Positions 20,338 to 35,300 of a stretch of 64,000 nt of DNA are shown here, in pieces. Position 1 is the stretch's first letter. The number at the start of each line of letters is the position of its first letter. The notes under the pieces were generated by a model. It made no database searches, was not told the origin of the DNA, and saw only the letters and a list, made by a program, of their open reading frames with translations. The DNA is from Notamacropus eugenii (Eukaryota > Chordata > Mammalia > Diprotodontia > Macropodidae). The stretch spans positions 119,733,244 through 119,797,243 of the forward strand of contig NC_092874.1 in NCBI RefSeq assembly GCF_028372415.1. Reading direction: 5' to 3'. The translations under genes were made by a program, and so were the position numbers.

Positions 20338-23300
20338 GTAAAACAGGTCCACTCTAATTAGTTTTCAGATCTCTTGGTAGATCTTTCAAGCTGGATTGTC
20401 CCCACCGTATTCTTTTCTGTGATTTACTGGGATTCTTAGTAAGAGGGGGCATAGTCACTTTTAGGTACTCCCTCCCCTTTGCTAAGATGCTTTACCTTCA
20501 GTATAAAAAGGAGTTTATCTTCTAAACTTTACCCATCCTCATAAGGTCAAGGCTTTAGAAAAATAAAGAAGAGTAGATCTTCTGCACAAAAGAGTTGGAA
20601 CTGCTGTTCTAGAATTGAGTTGCATAATAGTACTGATTTTTCAAATAAAAAAAAATGTGCAAAATTGCTATGTTGTAACTTAATTAGCTGCAGAATATGG
20701 AATTGTTTGCACTACTTTATCAGATGCACAAACCCTTTATACCTGATTATCAATACCTAAAGAAATAGGTTTCATGAAGCCTATTTGGACATTCATTCTA
20801 ATCAAACAGCAAGCATCCTCTTCTTTTCTGTAGGACACTTACTACACCAGAGTTCTTCTAAGGTCAAAGAGGGAAAACACTAAAAATACCTATAATAAAA
20901 TCCTGAAGTATGGCTTAATAATAACATACAGAAGAATTCACATACAGCTTCCAACCAACTAACTGAAAATAAAAGTTAACAGACAAGGACATAAGGAAAG
21001 CTAACAATTTTTTCTTCAATTTCAGAACGTGATTTGAACAATGATTGTGCTACTCTTACTATGCATTCGAGTTTCTCCAATAAACTCTAATTTAACATTT
21101 AAAAAAAAGATTCAGTATGATCCAATGGAAAGAGCACTATTCTTAGAGTCAGACAGCATGGCTGAGTGAGCTTGGGTAAAGGACAATACACCTCTAAATT
21201 TTAGTTTTTACTACCCTAAGGAATTGCTGTGAGGAAAGCATTTTGAAACAGATATGGCTAAAGGCCTCCCCCAATCGAACCGGGTTTTAAAAAAAGAAAT
21301 TACCCAGGGGGTTCTGAGAATGAAGGAATGACTGAGATAAAACAGTTTAAATCAAAGAGATCTGAACAACACCTACTGGGACTTTGGATATTCATTTCTT
21401 GATGGGCAGACGTGTCTCTAAGTAACTGTGTGTGCTAGGAATGATAAAACTTCATGTTCAATAGACTTTTGCTTGGTTAATAAATACTTAAAAATTTTTT
21501 TAAAAATTGCTATGTTGTTACATACTCAGAAAAAGAGAAAATTGACATTTGAAAAATTGGAATATGGAGGAAGATTTACATAAATGATGGCTTTCCCAAG
21601 ACTCTAAAAGGACATATAAAGTATTAGAAGTTTTAGAGGAAAATCCCCAATCAGGTTAACAGATTTTTTTTTAATTGACTTTTATTTTGGTTAGGGTGAA
21701 CACTTTGGAACTACTGAAGCCACTGAAGCCTTCTTTGCAATGACTCGATTATTTCAGTCTAATGATGTAAGTCTTTACTTTTTAAACTAAATTAGTTTTT
21801 TTTTCTGTTTGCATTGATAAGAAGTGAGTTAATTATTTCCACAGATATAATTAACCCTTGTCCAGGACTTTGGGTTCTTCGTGTGTAGGTGGGCTTTAAA
21901 TACGTCCAGTGACTTAAAGGTTGAGTTCAACTTGGAAAACATTTCCCATATAACCATGTCATAGGCTTTAATAATGTGTTTGTGATTGATATTTCAGATG
22001 AAAAATTCACTCTTTGTTCAACAGCTTTTTTCATAACATAATTGAGTTAACGAATCACTTTGAAACATACCTTAATTCTAAACCGTTTGAGGATTATTTA
22101 GTCAACAACCTACATTGTGTTAGCCAATATAATTAGGGGGAAAACCCTTTTTTAGAAGGCTTACATAATAAGAAAACAATTAAATGAAATAATTTTATTC
22201 AACATGATTTGGACAGAATGTCTCCATTTTATATCTGTATCTATAATTTCAAAGGGCCAGGATGCATTCAAATGTATAACGATTCTGGTAGGGAAGGTAG
22301 ATTGGAGAATTTTGTGCCACCTTCTCTCCTAGCTTTGACTTCTCCTCTGACCATATTCCCTTGATTTTGACTTCTTCCTTGCCCCTGTTGATTTTTGCCT
22401 CACTCACTGATTGCCATCAGCTTCACTTGCCACGCTGACTTGACAGTAATACAGTTAGATGAATTTAGAACTGGTTGAATGACTAGACTTAAAAAATAGT
22501 TGTTAATAATACAATGGCAAGTGGTAAGAGATCTCCAGTGGAGTCCTCAGAATCTATTCTTAGCCCTGTGCTGTTGAATATTTTTAATCAGTTATTGGAA
22601 AAAGACATAGAAAAGTATGCTTATAAAAATTGCAGATGATCCTAAGCCAGTAGGGATAGCAATTGAGGTAAGATCTTAAATCTAATAAGATGAAATTCAA
22701 TAGGAATAAAAGAAATGTTGGGTTAGGAAATCAGTTTCACAAGTACAGGATGGTGGAGGTATGGTTAGATAGCATTTTTTATGAAAGATGTGTAGAGAAT
22801 AGTTATGTAGAGAATAGTGTACTACCAGTTCAATATAAGTCATTGTATTATGGTTGCCCCTAAAACTAATAAGCTATTGTGATCTTGTTATTAATTATTA
22901 TTAATTGCATCTAGGAATAAGGAGATAATAGTCCTTCTGTAATTCAGCTCTCATTAGACTTCATCTGGAATATAGTGTTCTGTTCTGGGGGTTACAGTTT
23001 AAGAAGGATATTGATAACCTGGGGAGCAACACAAATGAGGAAGGGTCTTACATTCATGTCATATGAGGTTCAGTTGTGAAGGAACTGGGCAGGTTGAGCC
23101 TGGAGAAGAGAGTGGACATGATAGCTATATTCACATATTGTAAGGAATGTAATATGAGAGAGATGAGATTTGTTCTGTTTGGTCCCAGAGGGCAGAACCA
23201 GAAATAATGTGGTATAAGTAGCAAAGAGGCAAATATGTGCTTGATATTAAGAATAACTTCCTAATAGTTGGAGCTGTCCCAAAGTGGAATGGGCTGCATT

Positions 23301-26300
23301 GGGAGGTGGTAAGTACCCCTTCCTTAGAAGTCTTCGGGCAGAGGCTGGGTGAAAGGTTGTTGGATGTGTTATAGCAGGATTCCTTTCCAGGTATGAGTTG
23401 GACTAGATGGCTGCTGAGGTCCTTGAGAGAGTCATTCATAATGTCACTGTTGTAGTAGTGGTCTGTCATCATTAGTGTCAAAATCCAGTCTAGGGGCAGT
23501 GGTGAGTGCCAGGATGGGCAGAGACAGCTACACTAAAGCCAAAGGGGGTGAACAGAGTTAGGGATTGAGATCCAAGTAGTAAAGAGTAAGTACGTGGATC
23601 AAAAAAGCAAAGCCTGCCTGGTGTGTAAGAATGGCCAGGCTACAGGAAGTTAGGCTTCTGTGTCCTGTACACTGTAGGAGGCATAAAATAAAGACTCAGT
23701 GAGAGCTAGTTAGGAATCGTGTAGTTTTCTTAGTGTTTGGTTGAAATTGTTCATTTGAATATGTTAAGAAATTCTGATTAAAATTGACAAAAAAGCACCA
23801 GGCATCTAGAAGAACTATCCTTGCTTTAGTGAAGTGAAGAATAGAAGGAAAAAATCTGTCTTTTGATTGTTTAGCTGTGGCATCCTTAGTATATTGTTTA
23901 TATTCTTTTAATGAAATCTTATGTTAAATTAAATCTATGTCATCTTAATCTCAAAACCCTCTACACTTTAGATTCCATCTACCTTTTTAATCACTCTGAT
24001 CCTCTATTCATTTGTAGCAATTTTTCTAGTTCAGAAGGCTTCCTCCCTGTGGGGTGTGGGGAAGTGGGTCCATTTCTTTGTAGTTCATTATGCTTATGAC
24101 ACCACCAGAATGAATTTAAGTTGACTTTCTCTAAAGTTAAACATTCTGATATTTGGAAATGTCTGGATAAATGGTTGAATTTTTCAGCATTCTTTCAGAT
24201 GATAAGTGCTATGCTGGCACAGAATTGGTTTGCTTTTCAGTGGTGCCATGAGATATTTAGGATTGTTATCTAGATGTTTAGTTATCACTGAAATCCTCAG
24301 CAGAACTTTAATTTGTGTAGCTTGTATAACAGTATCCTTAGCAATAACATGTTGCCTTTTACAAATGACTTTTCCCAGCAAACACTGAGAAGAATGTGCT
24401 ACCTCACCATCAAAGAAATGGCCAACATCTCTGAGGATGTGATTATTGTCACAAGCAGGTATGTGAAGGTGAAGAAACCTAGGTGGGGATTATTATATAC
24501 TAATAGAAGTATAATTAGTTTTACATTTTGACTAGTCGATAAATCACTGGTAAATCACTCTTCCTGAAAAGTGGGAATGTTAAGCAGACATTGGTAAGTT
24601 GGAAATGTCCACACAAGGACAATCAGGATGGTAAAGAACCTTGATGTTATGGTACATAGGGATCAGATGAAGAATCTGAAGATGTTTACCCTGGAAAAGA
24701 GAAGTTTTAGTGGGGATGGGAAACCTCACTTAAAATTTTTGAAGGGGTGTTAGTGAAAAAGGGATTATTACACTTGTTCTTTTTGGTCCCAGAGGGTAAA
24801 AAGAAGTATATCTATTTAAAAAAAAAAAAAAGATTTCATCTGGTTAAAAGAAAAAACTAGTAGTTAGAGTTATCGAAAAATAGAATGTACTGCCTCAAGA
24901 GATTAATAGTGGATTTCCCATCATTAAAGGTTTTTGAACAAAAGCTGGGTGACTATTTGGAGAATCATAGAATGAGAGTTTGAAGGGATTCTCATTCAGA
25001 TTTTGGCTGAACTAAGTAGCCTCTGAGATCCCTTTCTGGTCCCTTTTTTTTTTTTTTTACTGTTGGTAGCTTTTGCTTTTTTCTGGCCTTCTACTAACTA
25101 ATATGGTCTTTGCAGATTAAAGTGGCTTCATGATAAAGGTGATAGGGAAGGACACCTCAGTTCCCAAAAGCCATAACTAAGATCTGGTCTAACCCATCAG
25201 GGCTAAAAACAACAGACTTTTCCCAGGGATGGGACATTCAGTAGTTGGTCCTAAGGGATGGTTCCTGTTTCATCCTATACAGTGACCTGGGACAGATAAA
25301 TGAAGCCCAGGTTACCCAGTAAGTCTGTCCAGTTTTCAGAAGAGTGAGACTGACCTAGGAATGGCTCTAGGGGCTAGAATCAGGAGAGTGTTTATGGGAT
25401 CAGATAGCATTGGGGAAAGGAAGATTGATGGGGCGGGAAGATGCTGAGGTTTCTTTAAAGACCTAAATTATTAGCCAAGGGATTCCAGATAGTAGGGCCT
25501 ATGTAGTTCTTTGGCAGGAGGTAGCTCAAGAATTTTGGGACTCAGCTCCTCTGCGTGATAACAGTACCTTTTGGAGGGCATTAGGAGACATGAGACAGAG
25601 AGGGAGAATTGGTGTGAGCAATAGCCATTTCCTTTTCTGCTATCTTTTTTTAGAATTCTGAACTTAAATACCAAAAAAAGAGCATTTCCACATATCCAGT
25701 GGGACCCAAAAAGAGTATTTTTTGTGAAACTACAGATCTGTATTTCACACCACTTGCTTTGTAAAAACTAATATGTTCTACACTTTCAAAACTGTTCTGC
25801 TTATCTGTGCTTCCTTCTGAATATCTTCTGTGCATTTTTTAAAATGTTTGAATGGCCTTCTGTCTTTTGCATCACTATTCCTTACTCTCCTTCTCCCTCC
25901 CCACTATCAACAAAGAGGAAGGGAGGAATAAACAAAGATCTTTGAACAAATAAGTGTGGTCAAACAAAACAAATTCCGACAGTGCCTGTGTCCAAAAAAT
26001 ATGTGTCTCTACACCTTGTATCTATTGCTGTTTTGTCAGATCAAGAACATGCTTCATCATCAGCCTCTGGAGATGTGTTTGGTCATTGCTTTGATCAGAG
26101 TTCTGAAGTTTTTCAAAGTTGTTTTTATTTACAGTATTGTTGTCCCTCTACAAATTGTTCTCTTGGTTCTGTTTCTATTCTTACATCACGATTTGTTCAG
26201 CTATTTCTCAGTTGTATGAGTGTATAACACTTCCTTACATGATAGTTTTTTCTTCCCCTCTTTTTCATTCTTCCTTCAGGACCAGCAGATTTTTTTTGCT

Positions 26301-29300
26301 CCCCTTCCTTCTCCCTTGCTAAGTCTGATGTAGTGATACACAAAACTCAAGTGTACTTTTTTTTTTTTTTTAAAGTGGAATGTATATGTCAGTAAATTAA
26401 AACTAATTCTGAAGAGGCAAGAGAGAGTTGTGATTTTGATACATGGAACACAGTAGGAAGGGAGTGTTTGAATGGATAGCTATAGTTGGGAGATTTAGGG
26501 CATTATGAGGCACAGGGAATGTAGGAGAATAAATACCAGGGGATAGAAGAGAGAGGGGCAGAGATAGAAAGTGGCAAGGAGGCAGTCACATACTTGACCA
26601 GCTTGAAATTTTGCTGAAGGCTGTCCATGTCCCTCCCTTTCAGAACTCCTGTGTCTTAAGAGAGCCATCCAGAATTATAGCAGGGCCACAGGCTTCCCTC
26701 TAGAAAATGGGGCCTGAAAGGAAAGGGAGCTCTTTGAACCTGCCCCAACCCCTGCTCTTACTAATGATCTTCTTCTGAAGAGTTAAGGTGACAAAAGAGA
26801 GATGTAAAGTAGTTTAGCTTCCATAATCTTAAGATCTGAATCTCTGGGGTTGGGAAGATAATCTATAAAAGAGTGGGAAAAAAATTTCTTTTTTCTTTCC
26901 CCTTGCTATTCCACTTTGAAACTTCTCTTTTCTTTTCCTTCTGCCCTTTTCTTCTTCCATCATCTGCAATAATACATTGGCTTCGTGGTAAAGGTAAATA
27001 GTTGTGTGCAGCTGGTAATAGATGTACTTGAAAATCCTTTAGTTGAAACAGCACACTAAAAAGAGAACCTTGTTTACAAACAGATTAGGAAGTAGACTTA
27101 TACCCACAGGAATGTTGGGTGCAGTACAATATTTATGCCAGTTCTTTTCATGTCATCCAGATACTAAGGGATCTAGAACCTAAAACATAGCCAGTTCTTT
27201 ATATTTTTTGGTCAGTTGGCAGTGGATATGATAATTAACATCTGCTGTGTAGCTGATGCTTTTCTAGTATCTAGGCCCTGAGATGCAAGATGAAAGAAAT
27301 GGCACAGCCCCCACCCTTAAAGAGCTTGTAGTCTAATGAAATGATATGACATGTATATGAAAAATGTGATATACTGTTGAATGTGATAGGGGCAAAGGAG
27401 AAATTCAGACAAAGAGTTACAAGAAAATGGAATGAGTGGAAAGATGATTAGGAAAGGCTTCCCTGAGGAAGTAGCACCTAAGCTGGGACTTGAAAAAAGA
27501 GAAAGACTTCAGTAAGCAGAGATGATAAGGCAGCGTATTCCAGGCATGTTGAACAGCCTACATAGATGTAAATATATAGAGGTGGTGTGTAGGAGATTGG
27601 GGATCAGCTAGTAATCTAGTTTGTCTGAACCACTGAATGCAGTAAAATAATGTGAAATCAGGCTGTAAAAATAGATTGGTAGTTCTGAGAAGAGACTGTT
27701 AAGGTTCTTTTAAAGTTAAAGAATTTGTATTTGATGCTAAATTCAACAGGGAGTCACTGAAGGGTCTTCATCAGAGGTGTGACATGATCAGGCTTCTGCT
27801 TTAGGAAGATTATTTTAGCAGTTGGAAGGACAGGAAACAAAGGGAATGGTCAGGAAGATGTTATAAGATTCTAGGTAAGGTGTGATAAGGACCTGAACTT
27901 TGGGGTGGCAGCAGGAATATAGCAGAAGAACCAGATGGGAGAAAGATGGTAGAGGTAGAATTACTAGGGCCAAGTAACTGGTAGACAAAGGAAGAGAGGG
28001 AAGATTAACAAGTAACATTGAGATTTTGACCCTGGGTGACTGGGGAGGAGGGGCAGGTTTCAGGGGGAAAGATGATGGATTTATTTTGGACATACTTCAT
28101 TTGAAGTGCCAGCAGGACATCTAGAAGATGATGTCCAACAGGTTGTTGGAGACTTAGGAGGGGTGTGCAGGGGGAGATTGGAGCTGAACATCTAGAGCTA
28201 GCTGTTAGATGCAATAATTGAAGTCATGGGATTGGTGAGACTAAGGGACCGAACAGAGAGAAGTGGGCCAGTGATAAAGGCTTAGAGGAATAAGCAAACC
28301 TGTTGAGCAGCGGGAGGAGGAGAAGGATGCCCCAGTAAAGGAGATCAGGAGGGAGCAGGCAAATTAGGGGAGAGCAAAATCACAGAAACCAAGGAGGAGA
28401 AGGATTCCATACCAATATCATTTCAGAACAGTCAAGAAAAATAAGGATTGAGAAAAGACACTGTAGTTTGAGCAGAGTAATAGATAGAAGCCCCACCCTA
28501 CAGGGCTGGATGCTAGAAAGATTGAAAGTTTTGTAATGAAGAGAGACCTAGGATATTATCTTAAGGGCAATAGCAGAGTTTGACAGAAGATTTTATTAGC
28601 TTGGGGAGCCTAAAGAAATGTTAGCCTAGCGTTCTCAATTTGTTAGGAATCTTGTTTTCCATTGCCTATTTTTTTTAATGTTTGTCCTAATTTCTTTTCA
28701 GTATTAGGCTGAAAGTGGAGAATGTTACTAAAAACTAGCCAAGCAGGAGTCTGTGGAGGAATGCATATTACCGTGATTAATAGCATATTAACTCATTTCA
28801 ATTTCTCTAGTCTGACCAAAGATATGACTGGGAAAGAGGATGTGTACCGAGGTCCAGCCATCAGGGCCCTCTGCAGAATCACTGATGTAAGTTCTATTTG
28901 TGTGGTATCGTAGGAAATGTTGTATCTCTAAATGTTTCCCAGAGATCAGCGTTTAGTTTTTATTAGCACTCTTTACTCTGACAAAGAGATGGCTTCCTTA
29001 AGGTTTCATTTTAATGGATAAGTTTATAATACATCTGTACATATACACATATTTGCATACATACAGACATAGCACAAATGCCTGTAATGTCACTTGTTTA
29101 CATTGGCTTTGTAGTTACCATATTCATCTACTGACCATAGGCTAAGCCTCTACCTTGAAAGGAAAAAATATACACGGAGGTATACATTGAAAAGTAAGGT
29201 TCATCATTGACTGCATTCAGTGCATACACATCAAATGTGTAGAGATATGGTGTGGAAGAGGCTGAGGAACAGCTAGTGATCTAATTTGGCTAGTATGGCC

Positions 29301-32300
29301 TATGTTTGAAACAGTATGACATTGGCTTGTCATCTCAAGTGTTCAGTTTGAAATGAGATCATAATACTGAATTTGGTTTGAAGTGCAATGGAATGGGAAT
29401 ATACATCTGGGCAGCTGGGTGGCACAGTGGATAAAGCACCAGGCCTTGAGTTAGGAAGACTCATCTCCCTGAGTTCACATCTGGCCATTTACTAGCTGTA
29501 TGACTCTGGGCAAGTCATTCTTAAGTTTCCTTGTCTGTAAAATGAGCTGGAGAAGGAAATGGCAAACCACTCCACAGTGTCTTTGCCAAGAAAACCCCAA
29601 ATGGGGTCACAGAGAGTCAGACATGCCTGAAGAGACTGAACAATAACAACAAAAAATATAATTCCTGGAAAAATAAACTTAACAGTTTAAGACTTAAATA
29701 TTAGTTTTCCTTTTTATAGAAAGACTAGAACTAGAACTTTCAAACTGAATACATTGATTAAAGAATAACTGCATGTTATTAAGAAATATCATAGTTTTTT
29801 TTTTTAACACGCATGTTGGCTTAAACAGCCAGACTAGACTCCTATTTAGCTTTGGGATTATATCTTTCCTATCCTCCTACCAGACTGCAAATTTCACTGA
29901 CATGGAATGTGCCACTTGGACGTTAACCAGATGGTTGCTCTTTGATAATTTGTTTCTTCCTGTAGTAAAATATTATGTATGTTTGTGTTTAGCTTATATT
30001 GTGCTTACCTTGTGTTATGTAGAAAAAATCCAGTCTGTAAATAGGAAATGTAATCCCTTGCAAGTCACTGGAGAGATTCAAAGAAGAATAACCACATTAT
30101 AGCAAACTCTTAAAAGTCTAATTCTTTTTAAACTTCATTGTTAGAAACCTCCTCAAATTGTAGAAATTGTATGGGAGACAGAGACATATGTTCTCTGTAT
30201 TTCACCTATCTTTCAACTTCTCCACGAAGTGTAGAAGGTTACAATTCTCTTTATCACTTCCACCTTTTTTTTAAATTTAAAACTTTTATTATGAACTTAA
30301 GTCATCAATAAACGTTAACATTTCAGTATACAGAGACCAAAACAGGGTCTTTTTTATGAAACCATGAACTTCTCTTACATGATTTTTTCAAGAGTACATT
30401 AAATTTAATGCAGCAGTAACAAAATTGCCCTGTTTGTGTCACTTTCTGAACTTTGTTTTTTTCTGTGTATTTTTAATGTTTCATTGATACCATTTTCTTC
30501 TTTTGGAGGGTTAGAAACATCCCTATATCTCTATTGCTGTCTGTGATCACTAACCCCATGAAATAGAAGTTGTCCCTTGTAAAAGAATAGGCCATGTTTG
30601 AAAATGGATGGTTCAGTCTACATCTCTAGTTCATCATCTCTGTGTGTAAGGTTGGGTAGTGTATGTGACATCTGTCTTCTGAGGTCATGATCATTCTTCT
30701 GTAGTTTTTCAGAGTTGTTTATCTTTCCATTATTGTGGTCATCTTATAAATTATTCTGATAATGTTCATTTTGCTCTGCAACAGTTCGTGTAAGTCTTCC
30801 CACTCTCCCTTCTCCTCTGCCTAATATCACAGAGCCCATATACAACCATGGTCAGAGCAGGACTGATTCCTTTTTGACCCCAGGAGAACAGCCTTTCACT
30901 CACTGGATCCCTGTGCTTGAAACAATACTTTCCTCTTCAGCTACTACTACACTAACATTAAAGAGACTAGAATTTTCCCCAGTTCATTCTGTGTCTAGGC
31001 TAACTTTGACTCAAAGGAACTTTATTTTAAGAGGGTTTGTTGCTGAGGAAACATGATTGTATGGTCTATAGTAACTCTTTTATCTAGCAATATCAATTGA
31101 AAGAATGGGATATTTCATGTAAATTAATTTTCTACATAATTAAAACTTCAGACATCAAACCTTTTTGAAAAATCATTTTGGATTTAATCTTAATAAAAGT
31201 GATTATAAATTCCCTTGTCCTTCTTAAATAGGATATGGGGTACTGAACATAATTTGATCCTTTCAACTTGTGGATATTATAAATGTGCTCCTCATTGTAG
31301 TGTCATAATCTGCAGTAGTACAGAAATTTGCTATTTATTTTTTTCTGACTCTTCCCATATGTGAGACTTTGCTTGTCTTTGTGTCAACTCCTCAAATTGC
31401 ACTGCCTCACTGTGGAAAGCTGGGAAACAAGATGACTCAGAATGTTAATAATTATATGTTAAATAAGATTGAGCGTGATGCCAAGGGAGAGCCTGAGGCT
31501 TTGGAGATAGCTGTTATGCTCAGAGCTCCTCTTCTTTCCCTTTCTTTGCTTTCTGCTTTGAGACTATTTCAGATCCTTTTCAAGGTAAGTAAAAATTATA
31601 TAACTAAATTTGAACTTCTGAGAACCTTTTTGGAACTAGATAAATAGGAAGTTCTCCTTACAGAAAATTAAAGTTGGAAGGTGCCTTAGAGTGAGTCTCC
31701 TTATCCAGTTCAGGCATCTTCTCTATAGGATCTGCTTGAACATTTGCAGTGACAGGGAATTTACTGCTCTGAGTTAACTCATTCACTTCTTAAAGAATTA
31801 TTCCTTAGATTGAACCGAAGTAGGACTTAATATAACTCCATGTGTGTGTGTTTGTGTGCTTGTGTACTCGTGCGCGCACATGCGTGTGTAATTGACTTTC
31901 AGATAAAAGAGTTTTGTTTCTGAAAATGAGCACTGTGTTTACTTTTTCCAAATTGCATTAGGGAACAATGTTGCAGGCCATTGAAAGATACATGAAGCAA
32001 GCCATCGTGGATAAAGTTCCAAGTGTGTCCAGTTCAGCATTGGTGTCTTCTTTAGTAAGTAGAGAAATAGCAGTATACTTAGGATTTACATCAGTTTGTA
32101 GTTACTGAAACAAGGTGTCCTTATGATTCTCTTGTGCAATATTTACTTTTAATAAGTACAAAAAATTCTGTTTTGTTTTTTTTCCCAAGCACTCTTTGTT
32201 GTACCAAAAAAGAATTGAAAGATTAATAGGCTGTCTGTAGGCCCTAGGTCCCTATGAGTTGGGAAAATAAGCAAGGAAATCTATGCTAAAGTTGGAAAGG

Positions 32301-35300
32301 AAGGAAGAAAAGAAGTGAGGGTCATGTGAGAGTTAGGAGTCTGACGCTCATCCAGGCAGGCCACTCCCTGAAAATAACTTGTGCTCCAAAACCACTATAC
32401 TCTTTCCCCACTTCAACTCTTATTCAGTGGGAAAGTACAGTTTAGCTTATCAAGGCAGTAAACACTGGACTTACAAGCCTAATGCTTCTGGGGTTATTTT
32501 ATCTTCTCAGAGAGAAGCTTGTCAGTGAAATGTATCTCTTCTACCTGCTGGAATGTATGGAGCAGATCATTTTGAATTAAAGGACTTTTTTGTACTTTTG
32601 GCCAGGTAGCTGTCCTTGTCCCCCACGTCCCAAATTAATTTACCAGGTAGTAAAACATGAAATGATCATATGGCCAAATGTTTAATCCCAGACATCACTT
32701 TTGCAGACATCTCTGTTCTCTGGGGCTCTGTAAGAACAGAGTTTAGGTGGGGAGAAGGGAAAGGAAGGTCTGCATCTGGCTAGTAGGGGTGATGTAGATA
32801 GTTAGAAAAATGACATAAGCCATCAGTGTATAAGGTTTTTTGGAAGTTGGTTACATTGAGGACATTATCATTCTTTTTTGAAAAATAATTGAGATTTTTT
32901 GTTTTTTATACTAATTCCATTTCCCAATATATCCCTCCCTCAAAAAATACTGGGAAATAAAAGCAATGCAGTGAAACCAACCAGCACATTAACTCAGTCT
33001 GACCATTGACATGTTTTGTACCCGCAGTTCCCCTTTCTCTCTCTGAGTCAGCCTTGTCATTCTCATTACACAGTGTTCAGGGTTTTTTGTTGTTTATGTT
33101 TGTATCATTGTCATCTTTGTGTCTGTTATCCTCCTGGTTCTTCTTACTTGGCAGTGGGTCATAAAAGTCTTCCCACACTTCTCTGTATTTTTCAGTCATA
33201 ATTTCTTATGGTTGTTTAGCCATTACTCAGGTCATCTATTTTGTGTGCAGTTTTATGCTGTTAGAAAAAATGTTCTGCTGTATTGATTTTGAGGTGCATT
33301 AATAATATCATTCTTTTTTTTTTAAATTCCTCAGTAATTCTTAATTTTTGTATTCAGCACATGATGAAGATAAGCTACGATGTGGTCAAACGATGGATTA
33401 ATGAAGCCCAGGAAGCTGCTTCCAGTGATAATATCATGGTGCAGGTACTTGTCATGACACCCTTTCAGGTTCCATCCTGGGACTAAGAGTATATTCAGCA
33501 TGTAATTTTTATGATTTCATTTGTTCCCAGTAATGCTAGACAGCTAAGGGCATAATTGCTTGGTGTGTAGACACTCTAATGCTCTATTCTTCTAGAGAAC
33601 TCTTAAAGTAAGCATTTTCATAATTTCTCATTTGATATTATGATATGTGCTACCCTGCCCTGAACTCTGTCATTTAAGCAGAGACTGAATGATCTTTTCA
33701 GGGATGTCATAGAAGGACTTCCTGTATTTGTTGGAATAGCAATTTAGATGCACTCCTTAGGTCTTTTCTACCTCTAAAATTCTGTTATTCTGTATCAACT
33801 ATTTTTTTCTGAAAAATTTAGCATTGGTGTTATAAGGGAGCCACATTCAGACTTCTTAGACCCTAGTCATCATCATCATAGAGATTCTAAAGAAAAGTGC
33901 TTAATTCTATGCCATTTTGAAATCATTTTGAAAGAATTAGAAGAATTCCACATTGCTGCACCATCAAAATACATGTGTAGGTTGTGATGATACAAAATTT
34001 TTCTCCACAGAGTTGAGTTCTATTTGGACCACAGTTATTTCTTTTGAAACTTAATAGGGTTACCCTGTATTGAAAGAAGCAACACTAAGCTGTTAGTGGG
34101 TAAAGAACCCCACTTATTTGGAAAATATTTTACATCTCCTTAAATATTTGGGCTTTCTGAATTGTGGGAAGATGATGGCATTTTGGGACCTAGAGGAACT
34201 CAGATACCTCCATAAAGCTCTAAAAACGCACCAGAGGGAGCAATGATAAAAACAAAAAGAAGTCTCAATTTCTCCGTCCAGTTCATGACTGGACAAAAAA
34301 GACTATCAGAGTCTTGCAGATACTTTAAGTTAAAACAAGTCCAGGAGAGGTGAAGGCAAAGTGCGTAACTGAACTCACTGGAGGAGATGTGAAGAAGCAC
34401 ATGGTTCAGGACTCAGCCCATACCCAGGCCACACAGCAGGAGGCAGGTGCATAGGCCAGTGCCCAGGTAGTACAGCACATCTGAGAGGCACAAAGCCCAC
34501 AGGTCTTGCTGGAAGCCTGCTCACAGACACAACTGGCAACATTTTCTTAGACACTTGTTAACATCACAGCAAGGATAGAGCCAACTCCAAATTCAGATTT
34601 ATGTAAATGGAAAGAGACAGTAGGAACCAAGGCCAAACCTATGTTGAACCTAGGAGACTGAGCCAAAATCCAGAAATTCTGCAGCAGGCAAAAACTAGTC
34701 CTGGACCAAGCACAGCCTGCCCACTCCATCAAAAAAATACAGAAGGAAATAGAATCTTGAGAAATTCCCCAGACCAGAAACTGAGGCTCCTGAGATATTA
34801 GTAAACAGAAGAAATGCCAAACGCATTGGAAATGACAATGGATTGAGAGAAACTCAAGGGAGTAAACCCAGAAGAAGAACGTAATCTATAACAAGTCCAG
34901 GTTGTTGCTGTTGTGTTCGTCCTTCGTTGCCAGAGAAGACCATGCCATCGGAGGAATGGAGACATGACTTGCACTTGACTTTGTTTTGAGTGAGGGAGTC
35001 CAGGTAGAGCCTCAGAGAACAAAGGCTACAGAAGTACCTAGAAGAAATGAAGCAAGAGATATAAAATATAATGTTAAATATGTAGACTTCTGTTTTGTAT
35101 AAGAAAGCTGTTTGAGAAGGTAATAGACTAGTGATATGTATCTTTCAAGAAAAATTTCCTTTGCTAACCACTGCAAACAGTTCGTTCCACTTGTGCAAGC
35201 CTTTTCTAAGAGGTGTATCTTCCAGGCAAAGCCAGATTATTGAACTTGCCCTAGAGAAGACTTTTTCTTCTAATTTAGCCTTAGAACTTCCTAAGATACT